A stretch of 64,000 bases of DNA from Datura wrightii (lineage: Eukaryota; Streptophyta; Magnoliopsida; Solanales; Solanaceae). Below the pieces are notes generated by a model, which saw nothing but the letters and a program-made list of their open reading frames with translations, had not been told where the DNA came from and searched no databases. Positions 58,641 through 64,000 of the stretch are shown here, piece after piece. The DNA lies in the NCBI GenBank assembly GCA_035772735.1, contig JASDFA010000016.1, positions 149,618,501 through 149,682,500 of the forward strand, read 5' to 3'. Both the position numbers and the translations under genes were made by a program. Position 1 is the first letter of the stretch; every line of letters starts with the position of its first letter.

Positions 58641-59634
58641 GAGCAGAGAGAGAAGAAAGGAAAAAAAAGGTCTTTGAGGATATGGGAGATTAGACCCTAA
58701 AGAAGAAGAGAAAGAAAGAAAAAAAACAGCACAAGCAGGCAAGACTGGAGAGAAAACAAACTCATGACGAGCATAGGTCGGAGCTACTTGAGAGAGCGAG
58801 AGGAGCGTTAGCTTTACCACTTCCCATGCCAAGCTTGTGGATGGAAAGGACCCTTCGGGCAAGCCACATTCATCCTCAGTAATTCCAAAGGCCATAAAAG
58901 CAATTGCTACTACTGAGGGGGTGACAATTCCCCCCTATTGATACACCATTGAGTGTGCCGGCCACCGCTAGTACCACGACTGAAGCAGAGGTACCACCTT
59001 CACAGGATGACAGAAGCACTTAGTGGAGCATAGGTATGTTCCCTTCCTTATGTTTTCTATTCTATGCTTCAGGGACGAAGCATGCTTTTAAAAAGGGGAG
59101 GGGGTGTACTTGTATCTTTTGGGATTTTTGGATTCATCTGAGGGTTTTCCTTACCGTGTTTCTTTTCCATCAGGCATGCTATCTAGTAGAAACGACATGT
59201 TTAGGATGTTTTCCTTTATTTAGAAAGTAGCTTAGGATTACTCAGCCAATAAATTGCACAAGTCTTGATGTTTTTAAAAATTGACCCTATTTAAAAAATT
59301 TTGATGGTTAGCTATGTACTTGTTGATTGTAAAACATGATTTCTGTGGATCTTTTTGCGTCATCTACTGTATTAGCATGGGTAGTTATAGTTAGCCATGT
59401 ATAAACTGGACAGGTAGATTGAATGTATAATATGTACCATGAGTGAGTGACGTCTATACCTAGTTCAATACTTCATAGAGGATCTAGAACTTGCCCGGTT
59501 GGTCATTACATAGGTTTTAGGATGGTTAGTTAGGAAAGGATCATAGACTGTTTTTGTTTAGATAATTTTAGCTTAAATTACCCTACCAAAATAATATGAT
59601 TCCCCTGATCTCGATTTTGACCCTAAATTGACAG
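58641..59634 (+). other. Element E: 3' region
   Basis: Purine-rich at first (58640-58780), then AT-rich. GGGACGAAGCATGCTTTTAA near 59071 is the counterpart of the block that follows ORF2 in C and D. TCTAGAACTTGCC at 59483-59495 is a second shared block. No credible gene. No E 3' LTR is found; sequence of element G's gag starts near 59635, so the end of E has been lost. Confidence 0.55.
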
Positions 59635-61070
59635 AGTCGAAGATCTTACTTGACTCTACCGCACAGGGAAAACTTTTGTCACACGAGCTATGATGAGATA
59701 GAGGCTCTTTTGAATCTCATGTCAGCCGGGATACAAGACTATCAGGACTCAGGTAGAGTTTTAACAACAACAAAGGTACCAGGAAAGCTCAAGGTAGATT
59801 GGGTAACATCAATTCAAGCAGATATCAACCAGCTGGTGAATATGATCACCAAGCATGTAACCACACCAGCAGGAATCTAGGATCAGTATGTTCACCAAGT
59901 CCAGAATCCACCACCATCATGTGAGGTGTGTGGAGAAGGCCACACTTATTCAAGTTGTCCACTAAACCCAGAGTCTATTTATTTTGTAGGACAATAAGGT
60001 CATGTGGAGGTTTTGTAGGTAATAATTACAACAAGGGGCACAGGAATCCAGTAAACCCCTCATGGGGAGGGAATCAAAACATCCAAATACCCTAGAACAA
60101 CAATCCAAGACTTCAGGGCCAGTAGCCTAGCAGTTCACTAGAAGAGACGATGAAGCAGTGGATGGTTTAGTAGACTCAGTTTGTTAATGAGATGCAGAAG
60201 TCCATTCACAAGCTTGAAAGACAGATGGTGCAATTGGCCCTTTAGCAAACTAATAGATCATGAGGGGCACTTTCGAGTAAAATCAAGAAGAACCTAAGAA
60301 AAATATGAACGCAATTTCTTGGCAAAGTGAAAAAGGCTGGGTGAGGGATCCCAATAGATATGAAAGTTGATGCAGAGCAGGTTATGATGTCTATGAAGGA
60401 GGTTGGAGAGTCAAGAAACTCATAGCCGAAATTGTTAGAAGCTAGATAACTCCCTCAACTTCTGCAAAGGTTTAAGAAGTAGAACAAAGACACAGGCAAG
60501 AAATTTCTTAATATTTTGAAGTAGGTACATGTTAACTTACTGTTGGTGGAACTTTTGTAGGAAGTTCTGAAATCGCCAAGTATCTAAAGGATATTGTTGC
60601 AAACAAGAGACGGCTTACGGAGTTTGAGGCTATGGCTCTCACAAAAGACTGCAGTTCCCATGTGCAGAATAAAATTCCTAAGAAACTGAAAGTCCCCAGG
60701 AGCTACGGAGCTACTCTAATGGTTATTAGGAACAAAGAAGTTGGTTCAACTTTGTGTGAATTAGGCATAAGAATTAATCTGATGCTTGCATCCCTTTTTA
60801 GAGCCTTGGATTTTGGTGAACCACATCCAACCACAATGACATTGTAGCTTGCCAACTAATCTGTAGCTTCTCCTGACGGAATCGAAGAGGATATCTTGAT
60901 CAAGGTGGGACTATTCATCTTACCGGTGGAATTTATATTCTTGGACTGTGAAGCTGATGAAGCATGTCCCATCATTTTGGGAAGAGAATTCTTAGCCACC
61001 AGTGATGCAGTTATAAAAGGTGAAGTTGGGAAAGATGTCGGCAATGGTGGATGGTCAGGAGGCTATCATT
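59635..61070 (+). pseudogene. Element G: gag C-terminus and protease, catalytic Asp replaced
   Basis: Athila/Tat-like remnant, nearest to C. It opens in mid-gag (KILLDSTAQGKLL, YDEIEALLNLMSAG), continues to a CCHC-type knuckle CEVCGEGHTYSSC (about 59926-59964) and PESIYFVGQ, then is frameshifted. The approach to protease (KFLNILK, VHVNLLLVELL, near 60509-60560) and the protease itself (60590-61015) follow. The active site reads CELGIRINLM where the family has CDLGASINLM, so the catalytic Asp is Glu; PIILGREFLATS is near 60970. Stops are at 59878, 60846 and others. The gag start, primer site and 5' LTR are absent. Confidence 0.8.
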
Positions 61071-62555
61071 AATGTTTTTAGAGCAGAAAGGTTTCTAACT
61101 CATTATGAGGACTTTATAGTGAAACTAACGGTAGCGGCAAGAGGGTTTAAGTAGGCAGTTGAGTCGTAAGTGATTCATGGAAGTTTAATAGTTGATCAGG
61201 GTACTAATCATCTTACTCGAGTGAAAGAGTGAGAAGTCTTGCATTGTGCAGTAAGGCTAAATCAGGTGATGAGTGGGAGGCAACCTGTGAATTTCGTGCC
61301 ACGACTATAACTAAGGCACTTGATACGAGGTGATCCATCTTTCTAATAATTTTTGTTTTTAAGAGACGAACAAGGTTTTTGAGGCATAAATAACGGGGAA
61401 AATGAGCTGAAAAATTCTAAGTCTGGGGTGAAATAACTGGTGTGGGGCACTAGGTGTTAAACTTCAGAAAGAAAAAAATTTAGGTTGGTGCATTTGAGGG
61501 CGAGTCAAGCCAGATTCAGTCCACGAAGAATAATATTTTTCTAAGGGTTTGGTGAGGTGGCTTGCGCACTGCGCCAGGGTGTTGTTGGATGAAAATATTT
61601 TGTTCCATGGGTCAATATTTCATCGAAGAACCTTAAAATTACTAAAAATCCATGCCCCACACCATTATTCTAAATCACATTCATCTTCTCTCATTAAAAT
61701 TCAAAAGTAAAAAAGCAAATAAAATTCTCTCTCCTCTCCACATAGGCTGTAAAACTCCCCTCCCCTATCCCCCATTGTTGTCGTCTCCAAGGAGCTTGGT
61801 GGAGCAAGTTTCCACAACTCGAGTAGGTATTTTTCTTCTCTTTTGGTTATTTAATGTTATGAGCATGCCCCCATACCCTTCTTCCGTAAGATAAAGTTCC
61901 AAAATTACCATTATTGTTGAAAACCTTTAATTTCATAATATAGGTTTCATTAGCTTTAAATTCTCAAGTTTTATAATAATGTTGTATCCTTTGTTTGAGT
62001 TGCATATTTTTGGTTGAATTTAGTGATTGTAAGTTGTGGGGATTAAGGGGGTGATGAATTGAACTTTATGAAATTAGTGGGTAGAGCATTGATTGTAGAG
62101 AGAGGAAGTGCTTAACTTTTAAATATTTGAATGTGAAGATCTTGAGGAGTTGAAAAAAATCATGATTAAATCATTATGGATGGTGGTAAATATCATGTTG
62201 GTTGTCGAAAGAATTTATTGTAACTACTTCTATATGTGTGTTTCTTGAATTATTAAATAAAAGGGGGATGGTGAATGGATTGGCCAAAGTGAGGCTTTAT
62301 TGACAAAAAATACATAGAGGAGAGATGTGAAGAAAATTCATGTACTTGTTTGTATTGTGAAGTTAGAGAATAATTTGGGTTGTTGAGATTTGGTATGATA
62401 ACGGGGAAAGTCTTGAGTACCCTATTTGACAAATTCTCTTGAGTACGCTAGCAAATTAAGTGCGGGGTCATTTTGCACCGGCTATACCTAATTAGCTAGC
62501 CTTGTTTTTAATGAACTAATGTTGTGAAGTTCTTGATTATTGATTGGCAGATGTC
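61071..62555 (+). other. Element G: spacer between protease and ORF2
   Basis: About 1.5 kb, non-coding. GTGGGAGGCAACCTGTGA (61273) parallels C after its protease. A CT-rich leader-like tract (61690-61790) is followed by a possible donor CGAGTAG|GTATTT at 61827, a T-rich stretch, and an acceptor-like TTGATTGGCAG at 62540-62550 just before the ORF2 ATG. I do not recognise a repeated promoter motif here. Confidence 0.5.
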
Positions 62556-63805
62556 ATGGCATCAAAATCTGACAAAGGAAAGGAAAGGGGGACTATTAAC
62601 AAAGGTCTCAAGAGGCTCCAAATAGGAAGAAAAGGGCCAAGTTCATCAGCAGCCAAGGCAACCCCTGCTAAGATGTTAGGAGCCACGGTTGTGGAGCCTT
62701 TTGAGCTAAAGTGGTTTGATGCACAAAAAGAGGTCAAATATGCTTTGAAGAATGGGATTAACAAAGGTCGCCTTGCACCCGAGTTTCCCACCGTTTGTGA
62801 CGTTGTTCGTGAGTTGTGATTAGGATATGTATTTGTCGATCCTTAGGAGTGCAACCTCATTTTGGTGAGGAAAGGTTATACAAAATGGGACATTTCCTTT
62901 AGAGAGAACACTAAGGTCAAAATATGGGGTGAGGTGGTTCGTTTCACTTCTAAGACTTTCAATGCCTTCCTTGTACACCGGAGGCACACCTATACGAGTA
63001 CTTCATTTTGCTAGATATGCCTCGTACTGCAACATTTGTCATACATAATGTGGTGAACATTCATCAGCCCGTTGGGTAAGGGACCACCATGGAACTCACT
63101 GCACACTCTCGTTCTCCTACTTGACTAGGGAGGCGAGAATTTGGGTGAAGCTTGTTTGTGCCATGATCCTCCCTAGGATACACATCATGGAGATCACTAG
63201 AGAATGAGTTGTATTGCTTTATATGCTAATTAAAGGGCTACGAATAAACTTGGGAGTGGTGCTCAGAGATAACATGAGGAGGTCGAGGGATAGCTGCAAG
63301 TGGAAGTATTGTCGTGGCAGTCTCCTAACTCAATTTTGGGAGGGACTGACATTGAGGAAATAGAGGAAAATCTTCACCTACCTCTAGCAGGGCACTTGGA
63401 AGGCAAGATGATTGATGTCACGAAGGTCAAGGAGCCTATCACCTCCATAGCTCCACTTCTCACTACTGTTTATCGCCAGGTTCGGGATGATAGCTGGAGA
63501 CATCATATGTTCAGAATGTTAGAGTTGCAGCTAAGGATCAGAGGTAGACCTACCACTAATGAGGAGATGTCATCCCTGGAGGAGTAGTACCTACTCACTG
63601 AGAGTGCGATGCTAATGTGTGAGCGGGACCAGCGTTTGAGGAGCCATTGTACGATGATGATCCCACGGTGCTGACTGATGGTGTTGTTGACTTGGACAAT
63701 GATGAGAAGGATGATGCCCCCACAGGAGCCATGTAGCTTGATAGCGAGGATGATGATGATGATGATGATCAGGAGTACAATCCTGATGATGACAATTGTT
63801 CTTAG
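62556..63805 (+). pseudogene. Element G: ORF2, putative plant transposon-associated protein
   Basis: ATG 62556 (MASKSDKGKERGT), basic N-terminus like C's MASRQDKGKG. Then ECNLILVRKGYTKWD (62849-62890), EARIWVKLVCAMILP-like sequence (about 63130-63180), LLYMLIKGLRINLGVVL (about 63213-63260) and an acidic end with a run of seven Asp (GATGATGAT repeat near 63745-63770). Stops at 62817 and 62847 and frame changes disable it. It ends at TAG 63805. It is the closest relative of C's ORF2 in this window. Confidence 0.75.
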
Positions 63806-64000
63806 AGGCCCAAGAAGTTATTTTCCTCTCCCTACTTGATATATTTGATTGTGCACTGGGGACAATTCACTATTTAAGTGTGGGGTGGAGGAAATAGATT
63901 TTTGATTATATTTTCTTCTTTGCTAAAGTTGTAGTGGGCTGTAGATTTAGTTGTCATGCTCTGTGGTACTAGCTCTGTGATTGATCAACTCTGGTCTATA
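63806..64000 (+). other. Element G: start of 3' non-coding region
   Basis: GCACTGGGGACAATTCAC and ATTTAAGTGTGGGGTGGAGG at about 63853-63892 match the block after C's ORF2. The element runs off the right edge. Confidence 0.65.

Noticed and set aside
63740..63772. GATGAT microsatellite as an independent repeat
   Set aside because: It encodes the acidic Asp run at the end of ORF2 of G, matching the acidic tail in C.

Overview
The window is heterochromatin-like plant DNA built almost wholly from nested and decayed long terminal repeat (LTR) retrotransposons of the Ty3/gypsy type. I see no host gene, rRNA or tRNA gene, and no CRISPR array. The chromodomain gypsy polyproteins (Tekay/Del-like, primed by initiator-Met tRNA), the Athila/Tat-like gag-protease elements (primed by Asp tRNA), the splice signals and the TATA boxes indicate a flowering plant. 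Polyprotein wording recalls asterids, probably Solanaceae; that last step is an inference from memory.

Layout. (H) 1-2897 is the 3' end of a plus-strand chromovirus: a broken integrase fragment and a truncated LTR. It abuts (E), the oldest element seen, which is plus strand. E consists of a partial 5' LTR 2898-3840, a PBS and a gag start to 4158, then gag 43987-45740, a spacer, ORF2 46501-47655, the ORF2 tail 58082-58640 and a 3' region to about 59630. (D), 4159-43981, sits inside E's gag. (A), a minus-strand chromovirus at 5642-34656, sits inside D's 5' LTR with target site duplication (TSD) TCATC. (B), a minus-strand chromovirus at 12505-33733, sits inside A's 5' LTR (TSD GTATT/GTATA). (C), a plus-strand gag-protease element at 13136-23949, sits inside B's 3' LTR (TSD CGCCC). 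(F), a complete plus-strand chromovirus of the same family as B at 47656-58076, sits inside E's ORF2 (TSD AGATA). (G), 59635-64000, is another gag-protease plus ORF2 element, truncated at its 5' end.

Two kinds of element alternate. A, B, F and H encode gag, protease, reverse transcriptase, RNase H, integrase and a chromodomain. C, D, E and G carry only gag (with protease in C, D and G) and, about 1-1.5 kb downstream, a second ORF that resembles the uncharacterised 'putative plant transposon protein' family; none has reverse transcriptase or integrase. They would need enzymes from another element to move. In C, D and E the stretch before ORF2 holds a family-specific cluster of short inverted or direct repeats. 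In C and D the same motif also lies upstream of the TATA box of the element's own LTR. A splice-acceptor-like site sits just before each ORF2 ATG. This suggests a separate spliced ORF2 transcript driven by an internal copy of the LTR promoter.

The most unusual observations are these: one promoter-like GC-rich repeat module (CGTGTCACGGAGG and its complement) shared by the LTRs of the unrelated C and B/F elements; a 1234-bp copy of C's right flank placed directly after C's left LTR, replacing its primer site and gag start; conserved blocks in the 3' non-coding regions of C, D and E; and an exact 42-bp tandem duplication of the protease active site in D. All coordinates and comparisons were made by eye from the sequence.
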